Positions 1-9,636 of a stretch of DNA of 9,636 bases are shown here, in pieces. The notes beneath the pieces were generated by a model that had not been told where the DNA came from, did no database searches, and was given only the letters and a program-made list of their open reading frames with translations. Made by a program: the position numbers and the translations under genes. The DNA is taken from positions 1 to 9,636 of the forward strand of contig CALDLZ010000369.1 of the NCBI GenBank assembly GCA_937915335.1, read 5' to 3'. Positions within the stretch are counted from its first letter, which is position 1. The number at the start of each line of letters is the position of its first letter. Source of the stretch: an uncultured Faecalibacterium sp. (lineage in GTDB: Bacteria; Bacillota; Clostridia; Oscillospirales; Ruminococcaceae).

Positions 1-661
1 TTTTCCTGGGGCATCTCCGGGGAGGATCACCCCCGCACAGGCGGGGAAAAGCTGCGTGAACTCCATGAACACATCTTCATCCAGGGATCACCCCCGCACA
101 GGCGGGGAAAAGTTCTCCCGATACAGCTCAGCTTCGTCATCCTCAGGATCACCCCCGCACAGGCGGGGAAAAGACTACCATTGAGTTGCCGGATGGGTTT
201 GAAGAAGGATCACCCCCGCACAGGCGGGGAAAAGGCTGAAAGATAGATTCAATGCCTCAAGCTATCGGGATCACCCCCGCACAGGCGGGGAAAAGTTCGA
301 TGAGCTGACGCACTTCTCCCGCAAGCAGGGATCACCCCCGCACAGGCGGGGAAAAGTCACATATCGTGATTTGTCTGGAAATTCAACAGGGATCACCCCC
401 GCACAGGCGGGGAAAAGTCCGGCGTTCACGGGTGATAGATTTCGGGTTGAGGATCACCCCCGCACAGGCGGGGAAAAGTTGCCGGTCAGAGCGGAAGATG
501 GTGCTCCGATAGGATCACCCCCGCACAGGCGGGGAAAAGCCACCGATGAGATTCTGGAGGCCATCGACGAGAGGATCACCCCCGCACAGGCGGGGAAAAG
601 CCACCGATGAGATTCTGGAGGCCATCGACGAGAGGATCACCCCCGCACAGGCGGGGAAAAG
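1..661 (-). CRISPR. Type I-E CRISPR array, 11 repeats, continues past the left edge
   Basis: Eleven identical 28-nt repeats start at 24, 85, 146, 207, 268, 329, 390, 451, 512, 573 and 634, an exact 61-nt period, giving ten complete 33-nt spacers. Bases 1-23 are the end of an eleventh spacer, so the array extends beyond the window. On the minus strand the repeat begins CTTTTCCCCGC and ends GCGGGGGTGATCC. It holds a 6-bp stem, CCCCGC/GCGGGG, around a CTGT tetraloop, the typical I-E hairpin cut by Cas6e at the base of the stem. This leaves a 5' handle of GTGATCC plus one further base. The orientation matches the cas genes, so the leader-proximal end is at 661. The two leader-proximal spacers (601-633 and 540-572) are identical. 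No repeat shows decay, which suggests a maintained array. Confidence 0.98.
540..633 (-). repeat. Duplicated leader-proximal spacer (two identical 33-nt spacers)
   Basis: The spacers at 540-572 and 601-633 are identical over all 33 nt and are separated by one perfect repeat at 573-600. On the plus strand both read as an open frame encoding TDEILEAIDE, so the protospacer may be coding sequence. They are the two positions nearest the cas genes, where new spacers are inserted. Either one repeat-spacer unit was duplicated by recombination or slippage, or the same prespacer was integrated twice. Confidence 0.95.
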
Positions 662-690
662 ACCAAAAAGATCCCATAGCGTCGGCATTT
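662..690 (-). other. Short spacer between cas2-dnaQ and array (position of the leader)
   Basis: Only 29 nt lie between the TAA stop of cas2-dnaQ (691-693) and the first repeat (ends at 661). A I-E leader normally sits here and is longer and AT-rich. This stretch is too short for a full leader and promoter, and I see no convincing -35/-10 pair in it. It contains a short T run (minus-strand ATCTTTTT) with no stem before it, so it does not look like a terminator. Leader function must extend into the 3' end of the coding region. Confidence 0.6.
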
Positions 691-1566
691 TTATCCTCGG
701 TTCGATCCCGTTTCCTTTAACTTTGTGTAAACCTGCTGGGCAAGGCGGCAGTCGGGCAGGGCCCGATGTTCCTCCTGCCAGATCAGTTCAAAATGCTGGG
801 CCAGTGTGTGCAGTTTATAGTTCTTCACACCCGACACCCTGCGGCGGGCAAGAGGCAGAAGATCGATACTGCGGTTGATCAACAGAGGTTTGCTGTTCTG
901 GATACAGGCCGTGCGCAGAAACTCAAGGTCGAATTTCAGATTGCAGCCCACCAGCGGGTCACTGCCTATAAACGCAAGAAAAGCTTCCAGTGCGGCCAGC
1001 GGTTCCACGCCGTCAGCCAGCAGCTCCGGCGTAATGCCGGTGAGCTTTATCACGGCATCCGGCAGAGGGCGCTCTACACGGACGAGCGCCGAAAATGTTT
1101 CGGCGGGTTCGCCATTCCGCACACGGAGAGCACCGTACTCCACAATAGCATCCCTGGCGGCATTCAGACCGGTGGTCTCGAGGTCGATGACCGTATAGTT
1201 TTCACCGCTGGTCTGTCGGGCGGTTTTCCGGGCCATCTTCTGGGCCATCTGGCGCTTGGCGGCATTGCTGAATCCCGGTTTCAAACCATCCGCCGGGACC
1301 TGCGTCCGGGGCAGCGGGCGGCGCATCAGCTTGATGCCGTCAAAATCAACGGCCTCCCAGCTGGTATTGTGGGTGCAAAAATCCATCCGTTGTTCGTTGT
1401 TTGTGGTGAACACCATCGTCGCCTGCCCGTTTTTCAGGTTCTCGCGGACACGATCCCAGATGGCATCCCGCACCCGGCTGCTCACATTGCCCACATACAC
1501 GCCGGTATTGATCTCGCACAGCCACTTGGACAAATCGCCTCGCAGTGCGGGCGGGCAGTTGGTCAT
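691..1566 (-). CDS. cas2e: Cas2e-DnaQ fusion: CRISPR adaptation protein with DEDDh exonuclease domain
   Basis: Adaptation protein: Cas2 bridges Cas1 dimers in the spacer integrase, and in related fusions (known from Streptococcus thermophilus type I-E) the DnaQ domain trims 3' ends of prespacers. Residues 1 to about 88 are Cas2e, with CPPALRGDLSKW (4-15) and TGVYVGNVSSRVRD (21-34). Residues about 89-121 form a Lys/Arg-rich linker. Residues about 122-285 are a DnaQ-like domain with all DEDDh residues: D128 and E130 in VIDLETTG, D213 in NLKFDLEFL, H267 and D272 in HRALPD. The exoII motif has Cys where DnaQ has His. Coordinates use the first ATG, two nt after the cas1 stop, but that start deletes part of the first Cas2 beta strand. 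The frame continues upstream as TIVVLT to a TGA at 1588-1590, and the ribosome binding site fits an ATC start at 1579-1581. True protein is therefore probably 296 aa (691-1581). Confidence 0.95.
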   Translation of the reverse strand: MTNCPPALRGDLSKWLCEINTGVYVGNVSSRVRDAIWDRVRENLKNGQATMVFTTNNEQRMDFCTHNTSWEAVDFDGIKLMRRPLPRTQVPADGLKPGFSNAAKRQMAQKMARKTARQTSGENYTVIDLETTGLNAARDAIVEYGALRVRNGEPAETFSALVRVERPLPDAVIKLTGITPELLADGVEPLAALEAFLAFIGSDPLVGCNLKFDLEFLRTACIQNSKPLLINRSIDLLPLARRRVSGVKNYKLHTLAQHFELIWQEEHRALPDCRLAQQVYTKLKETGSNRG

Positions 1567-1568
1567 GG

Positions 1569-2528
1569 TCAGGACGACGATGGTTCCTCACCTTCTTCCG
1601 TGTCAAAGTAGTTGATGCCGTTGGCGACGGTGCCGATCTTGCTGTCCCAGAGATAAACAGCTTCCGGCTCCTCCGTCTGCTCGTCCTCATCCAGCAGCAG
1701 CCAGCGGATATCATGCACCATTCGCTCCAGGATGTGGTGTTCCACCATGGCATCCCTTACACGGCGGCGCATGACAGCGGGCAGGTCCTGCGGAGCCTGC
1801 GCCGCCACCTCGAAGGCCAGCGGAATCACCACCTCGGCCTTATACAAGTCTGCAATATCGTACACAAAAGAACCCTCGTGCTTGACATGGACAAAGCCCA
1901 GTCCCGGCGCGCAGCCCAGTGCGGTGATGACTGCGAAGGCCAGCCCATACAAACAGGCCGTGCCCGCCGAAAGAGCCTGATTGACAAGATCCCCTGAATC
2001 GAAATCGTTGGGGTCGTACACCCGGCCATTCCATTTGACACCGGTGGCCTTTGCGGCCTTGCGGTAGGCCGAGCGCACCCGGCTGCCCTCCCGGCCCCGG
2101 AGCTGCTGGGTGGTCAGGCCGGAGACATCTTCTTCCGGGAAGCGGAGCTGGTACATTTTGCGCACCACTTCCAGATGCTCCCGCTGGTTGGCAAAGCGCA
2201 CGGCCTGCCGTTCCAGCAGGCGGGAGTGCTCACTGAGGGCACGGCCATGGGCATAGAATCGCACACCGTGCTCCCCCACCCAGACTGCCGCCACACCGGT
2301 ATCCCCCATCAGTTCCATGGCACGGTGGGTCACACGGGTGCCGGGCCCCAGCAGTAGGACAGAGATGCCTGCCGCCGGGATTTGAACGATGCCCTTTTCA
2401 TCCGTCACGGTAATGGCTCCGTTGTCACGGCCAAGGGTGCAATGTTCCAGATACAGAAAGGTCATCCGGTCACGGATCTGCGGCAGGGCCTGCCGTTCGG
2501 GCCGGATGATGCCCGGCATTTCAGCCAT
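1569..2528 (-). CDS. cas1e: Cas1e, CRISPR spacer integrase
   Basis: Cas1 is the metal-dependent integrase that inserts prespacers at the leader end of the array, acting with Cas2. The 319-aa product has the I-E Cas1 layout: an N-terminal beta domain (to about residue 95, with GPGTRVTHRAMEL at 61-73 and VWVGEHGVRFYAHG at 82-95) and a helical catalytic domain. Catalytic metal ligands are visible: E147 in LRGREGSRVR, H214 in GFVHVKHEG, and D224/D227 in FVYDIADLYK. KWNGRVYDP (165-173) and ACLYG (191-195) are further Cas1e signatures. The C-terminus is strongly acidic (DEDEQTEEPE, EEGEEP), a variable tail. The ATG start has a strong GAGGAGG site five nt upstream and overlaps the end of cas6e by 8 nt, indicating translational coupling. 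Confidence 0.98.
   Translation of the reverse strand: MAEMPGIIRPERQALPQIRDRMTFLYLEHCTLGRDNGAITVTDEKGIVQIPAAGISVLLLGPGTRVTHRAMELMGDTGVAAVWVGEHGVRFYAHGRALSEHSRLLERQAVRFANQREHLEVVRKMYQLRFPEEDVSGLTTQQLRGREGSRVRSAYRKAAKATGVKWNGRVYDPNDFDSGDLVNQALSAGTACLYGLAFAVITALGCAPGLGFVHVKHEGSFVYDIADLYKAEVVIPLAFEVAAQAPQDLPAVMRRRVRDAMVEHHILERMVHDIRWLLLDEDEQTEEPEAVYLWDSKIGTVANGINYFDTEEGEEPSSS
1579..1594 (-). promoter_or_regulatory. Ribosome binding site pointing to an ATC start for cas2e-dnaQ
   Basis: The minus strand reads AAGGTGAGGAACC and then ATC (1581-1579), inside the end of cas1. The same arrangement, GAGGTGAGAAACC then ATG, precedes cas6e at 3163-3175, with the same 5-nt spacing after GGTGAG. The ATG at 1566 is 20 nt beyond GGTGAG, too far for this site. 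No ATG, GTG or TTG lies between the in-frame TGA (1588-1590) and 1566; only ATC or CTG are available. Confidence 0.6.
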
Positions 2529-3162
2529 GGTCCCCTCCTCTGCGGATAATGGTCATCAGGCCAAGGCCATACGCCTTGCCCCGGCCAACGCCCTCACACA
2601 GCAGGGCCTTGAAGGCCTCCGGGTCGGTCACCTGCAAAACACCTTCGTAGGTCACGGCCAGCAGGGTGACGGGCCGGGTTCCGTTTTTCTTGAAGTGGTA
2701 GGTCTGCTTCCGGGTCACCACAAAGGAACCCTCAGATACTGCAAAGCCGTGCTTGGCGGCCTGGGCACGCAGCCATTCCTCCTGCTCCACCTCGAGATAG
2801 CAGGGGGTCAGGGTGCCCCGGGCCATCAGGTCGGCGGGGTCCTTTTTGCTGCGGGTGGGGTTGGCGGTCAGGCGGAACTGCCAGCAGCTGCCCGCTGTCA
2901 CCCGTTCCAGCAGCGGCTCATAAGGTCGTGTCTCAGGGGCCGTGCCGGTGCCGAACTGTTCACACAACGCCGTCAGGTCGGGCACACCCTCGCTGAGCAG
3001 GAGCAGATACAGCTTTCCTCCCAGCTGATCCAGCCGCCACAGCCTGCGGCGGCGCTCGCCGGAAAAGGAATTTTCTACCGCACCGTGGAATTTCTGGGGC
3101 GAGACCAGCGCCACCATGGTCTCACGGCGGGTCGGGTCAAGTTCTGCGCGGGATAGATACAT
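2521..3162 (-). CDS. cas6e: Cas6e (CasE/Cse3), crRNA-processing endoribonuclease
   Basis: Cas6e cuts the precursor crRNA at the base of each repeat hairpin and stays bound to the 3' stem as part of Cascade. The 213-aa product fits the family length. It opens with MYLSRAELDP, typical of CasE. H26 in SPQKFHGAVENSF matches the position of the catalytic histidine in characterised Cas6e proteins. FRLTANPTRS (96-105) is a family motif, and the C-terminal glycine-rich loop GVGRGKAYGLG is at 191-201. The substrate hairpin is present in the array of this window. The start has GAGGTGAG five nt upstream, overlapping the cas5e stop codon; the gap to cas5e is 6 nt. It overlaps cas1e by 8 nt. Confidence 0.97.
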   Translation of the reverse strand: MYLSRAELDPTRRETMVALVSPQKFHGAVENSFSGERRRRLWRLDQLGGKLYLLLLSEGVPDLTALCEQFGTGTAPETRPYEPLLERVTAGSCWQFRLTANPTRSKKDPADLMARGTLTPCYLEVEQEEWLRAQAAKHGFAVSEGSFVVTRKQTYHFKKNGTRPVTLLAVTYEGVLQVTDPEAFKALLCEGVGRGKAYGLGLMTIIRRGGDHG

Positions 3163-3168
3163 GGTTTC

Positions 3169-3855
3169 TCACCTCAATTCTGCCATCGCGTCATGTTCGG
3201 TCTGGCCGGGCATGGCCGGTCGTTTCGTGTTCCATTCCCGCACCGGGCGGAAGCCATACTGCCGGTGGACGGGGCTGAACGATACCGGCAGGTCACACCG
3301 GGGTGCGGCGGCGGCATCCGCCGGGTCTGCATCCGCCACGATACGCAGGGTGTCCACGCTGGTCTTTTGCACCAGCAAAGGCTCGGTCCGCAGGGTGTCC
3401 AGCAGCTCCCCTGCTCGGGTGCCCAGGCAGAGCGGCAGGGTGGGCGGGCAGGAGCGCCGTCCCAGATACAGCGGGTAAGCCGGGTGTTTCAGGGCCGTTT
3501 CCAACACTTGCAGCAGGGCGGTGTCCTCGCTTTCCAGCCCTACCAGAAAGACCGCATCCTGCAGGTAGTGGCGGTAGGTCACATAAGGGGCCTTGCCTTT
3601 TTTGCGATCCTCTTCCCGGTTGGCGGTGTGGAAGTCCACCAGCAGGCTGCCTTCACGGTCGGCCCGGACGGCAAAGCGCAGACTGTTCAGCCTGGCCAGG
3701 CCGGCGGTATCGTCCCGACGCAGGCCCAGCGCCGCCGCCAGCAGGCCGATGACACCACTTTTGGTTGGCTCCCGATTCGTCTTGCGGGTCTCAAATTTGG
3801 AGTCCGCACCCCAGGATTGCAGGGGTGCGGCCAGCCGAAGCAAAAAGGTTGCCAT
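3169..3855 (-). CDS. cas5e: Cas5e (CasD), Cascade subunit binding the crRNA 5' handle
   Basis: Cas5e caps the Cas7 backbone and holds the 5' handle of the crRNA next to Cas8e. The 228-aa product shows the Cas5 N-terminal strand FLLRLAAPLQSWG (4-16), followed by TRKTNREPTKSGVIGLLAAALG (about 23-44; given as the conserved T-x-PTKSG-hydrophobic block), both hallmarks of the family. A later RSCPP-containing segment is also typical. I chose the ATG at 3853-3855 because GAGGTG (3861-3866) is five nt upstream. An in-frame GTG at 3859-3861 would add two residues but lies on that binding site. The start is two nt after the cas7e stop. Confidence 0.96.
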   Translation of the reverse strand: MATFLLRLAAPLQSWGADSKFETRKTNREPTKSGVIGLLAAALGLRRDDTAGLARLNSLRFAVRADREGSLLVDFHTANREEDRKKGKAPYVTYRHYLQDAVFLVGLESEDTALLQVLETALKHPAYPLYLGRRSCPPTLPLCLGTRAGELLDTLRTEPLLVQKTSVDTLRIVADADPADAAAAPRCDLPVSFSPVHRQYGFRPVREWNTKRPAMPGQTEHDAMAELR

Positions 3856-3857
3856 GG

Positions 3858-4931
3858 TCACACCTCATTTCCGGACAGCTTCTCCTTTACGGCGCTTTCC
3901 AGCGCGGTCAGCATCTGGTTCAGGGGCATGGCCGGGGCCAGCTCGTCCAGCCCGATGCCCACGGTAAAGCTCTGGGCCGGGGCATCCGCATAGCAGGCAT
4001 ACACCTGCCGGGCGTACTGCTTCAAAGCCGCCTTGGAGGGTTCCGCATAGCCCTCGGGGCTCTTGCGCACCGGTTTTTCAAAGGCACCACAGAGGTTCAC
4101 GGGCTGGTCCTCCCGCAAGGTGACATAGACGGCATCCGGCAGGGTGCGGTTGGCGAAGCTGTTCTGCTTACCGGTGGGCATGGAGCGGATAAAGGCTTCA
4201 CCGAACACCCGCAGGGCCTGTGCCGCCTTTTCGGCCCCCAGCAGCTGCACCAGTTCCACCATATTGACGGTAGCGTAACGGTACAGGGTGGAAGAGTTGT
4301 ACTCCACGGTACCCAGATGGCCCGCGCCTGCCGAATCTTCGGGGGCGCAGTCATCCACGGCGGTGAAATAGTCGAACTCGTTCTGCACAGCGTGGGTGGA
4401 GATGCTGTGGGCCACCTGGGCGGCGGCATCGTAATTCAGAGAGGGGTCACTGGCGACCATCCGGCCAAACAGAGCCATATCCACAGAGGGGTTTTCTTTC
4501 AGGGCTTTCTTGTAGGCGTCCTTATCCTCACAGTCCTCGGCGGCCAGCTGAGCCAATGCACGAGCCTGGGCCATGCTCAGGAAAAGCAGGGCAGCGTTGT
4601 TGTCATCCTTCAGCTTGATGCCCGCGTTTTCCAGCGCTTTCTTTGCGGCCTTTTTCACCTTGGCATCCTCCAGCTCCGGGGCCAGAGCGGCCAGTTCCTT
4701 TGCCACAAGGTCGGCAGCCTTCAGGGTGCGCTTGCCCGTCTCGACAGTATCCGCCATCTCCTCGGCAAACATCTTGCGCACTGCGTGCTTCCACGCCTGA
4801 GAGGACACCCGGGCGCGGGTGGCACCGCCATAGACGGCAGTCTTGGGGCTGCCGGTGTCATCACGGTTCACACAGCTGGGCGGCACCGTTTGCAGCACAT
4901 GAAAATCAACATACAGACGCTTGGTATCCAT
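3858..4931 (-). CDS. cas7e: Cas7e (CasC/Cse4), Cascade backbone subunit
   Basis: Cas7e polymerises (six copies in known I-E Cascades) along the crRNA spacer to form the backbone of the surveillance complex. The 357-aa product is the expected size. Its N-terminus carries the strongest family signature: VDFHVLQTVPPSCVNRDD (8-25), GSPKTAVYGGATRARVSSQAWKHA (about 27-50, described as the SPK-GG-RARVSSQAWK block). A middle region with EYNSSTLYRYATVNM and a later GKQNSFANRTLPDAVYV are also typical of CasC. The ATG follows the casB stop by one nt, with AGGAG seven nt upstream, so it is likely translationally coupled to casB. No defect is visible. Confidence 0.98.
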   Translation of the reverse strand: MDTKRLYVDFHVLQTVPPSCVNRDDTGSPKTAVYGGATRARVSSQAWKHAVRKMFAEEMADTVETGKRTLKAADLVAKELAALAPELEDAKVKKAAKKALENAGIKLKDDNNAALLFLSMAQARALAQLAAEDCEDKDAYKKALKENPSVDMALFGRMVASDPSLNYDAAAQVAHSISTHAVQNEFDYFTAVDDCAPEDSAGAGHLGTVEYNSSTLYRYATVNMVELVQLLGAEKAAQALRVFGEAFIRSMPTGKQNSFANRTLPDAVYVTLREDQPVNLCGAFEKPVRKSPEGYAEPSKAALKQYARQVYACYADAPAQSFTVGIGLDELAPAMPLNQMLTALESAVKEKLSGNEV

Positions 4932-4932
4932 T

Positions 4933-5546
4933 TCAATTCTCCTTTTCTTCGGTTTCAGGCGTGTCGGCGTTCATCCGGTAGAGGTCACGGCCCCACTGCA
5001 GGCGGACATTGGCCGCCCCCTCCGGGAACTGGAATTGGTACAGCTCCGCGGCCAGCTGGGGGTAATCCAGTTTCAGCCCATCCCGCCGCAAAAGCTGAAT
5101 CATCCCCCGCAGGTGATGGGAGACCTCGGGCATGGAATCCGCTGTGGCCAGGGCGTTGAACCGGCGCAGGACACTGCTCTCGGTCCAGTCCTGGGCGGCG
5201 GTCACAGAGTTCTGGGCCAGCTGACGCACAGCCCTGCCCAACGTGCAGCCCTTTTCATTCATCGAGACGTTTTCCTCTCCCTGCTGGTGCAGTGCATAGA
5301 GGGTCAGGGCAAGGTAGACCGCCCACTCGGCTTCCGAGGGCTCCCGGCATTCCCCGGTGGTGTTCTCTTTGCCCCAGAGCTCCTTGGGCAGCTCACTCAG
5401 GAAACTGCCCCACAGCGCCGGCAGGTCCCCGGGCTGATGCCCCACACCCCGGCGCAGCTCGGCCAGCTGGGCACGCCGCTGGGGCTTGGGCAGGTTCCAC
5501 AGCCCGCTCAGCTGTCTGGCCACACAATCACGAATCACATCCGTTT

Positions 5547-5550
<4 letters not shown>
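4933..5550 (-). CDS. casB: Cse2 (CasB, Cas11e), Cascade small subunit
   Basis: Cse2 forms the dimeric belly of I-E Cascade and stabilises the R-loop. The 205-aa, mostly helical product shows the family pattern: AQLAELRRGVGHQPGDLPALW (about 27-47, the LRRG-G-PG-LW block), a middle LGRAVRQLAQ (104-113), and the conserved C-terminal part VLRRFNALATA (127-137), HHLRGMIQLLRR (145-156) and LDYPQLAAELYQF (161-173), ending with RLQWGRDLYR (183-192). The start ATG overlaps the casA stop (ATGA) and has AAGGAGGG five nt upstream. The acidic, lysine-containing last 12 residues are a nonconserved tail. Confidence 0.97.

Positions 5551-9636
<4,086 letters not shown>

Noticed and set aside
662..690. T run as a transcription terminator between cas2-dnaQ and the array
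   Set aside because: No GC-rich stem precedes the run on the minus strand.
690..735. Possible crRNA promoter: minus-strand TTTACA at 726-731 and GATAAA near 691-697
   Set aside because: The spacing between these elements is too long and TTTACA has no good -10 at 17 nt; I cannot support a promoter call.
371..878. Plus-strand reading frames across the array encoding repeated ITPAQAGK or SPPHRRGK peptides
   Set aside because: They are translations of the CRISPR repeat; the period is the 61-nt repeat-spacer unit and no protein is expected.
766..1611. Plus-strand open frame of 281 codons opposite cas2e-dnaQ
   Set aside because: It is the shadow of a gene with intact Cas2 and DEDDh motifs and shows no recognisable domain.

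Overview
This window is almost entirely a complete-looking type I-E (Cascade) CRISPR-Cas locus on the minus strand. Read in the direction of transcription, from the right edge to the left, the order is cas3 (5' end cut off by the window edge), casA/cas8e, casB/cse2, cas7e, cas5e, cas6e, cas1e and a cas2e-dnaQ fusion, followed by a CRISPR array that runs off the left edge. The high GC content, strong AGGAGG/GAGGTG-type ribosome binding sites, compact operon and presence of a Cas2-DnaQ fusion suggest a GC-rich gut-type Firmicute (Clostridia, possibly the Faecalibacterium/Oscillospiraceae neighbourhood). No rRNA or housekeeping gene is present, so this taxonomic guess is weak.

Right (7180-9636): Cas3, the HD nuclease/DExH helicase that degrades target DNA. 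Centre (2521-7193): the five Cascade subunits Cas8e, Cse2, Cas7e, Cas5e and Cas6e, which process the crRNA and find targets. Left-centre (691-2528): the adaptation genes cas1e and cas2e-dnaQ. In the latter, a Cas2 half is joined by a basic linker to an intact DEDDh 3'-5' exonuclease domain. Far left (1-661): 11 identical 28-nt repeats with 33-nt spacers, oriented like the cas genes. Genes overlap or are separated by at most 6 nt, so this is probably one transcription unit with its promoter to the right of the window. No stretch over 300 bases lacks a gene or array.

The system type is well known and I do not see an undescribed system. The details worth a second look are: (i) cas2 appears to start at a non-canonical ATC codon, since its ribosome binding site and the conserved first beta strand both point to position 1581 rather than the first ATG at 1566; (ii) only 29 nt separate cas2-dnaQ from the array, so the leader must lie inside the exonuclease-coding sequence; (iii) the two newest spacers are identical; (iv) every spacer begins (crRNA sense) with a pyrimidine, a possible PAM trace; (v) one spacer encodes what looks like the FDELTHF motif of a phage terminase large subunit.
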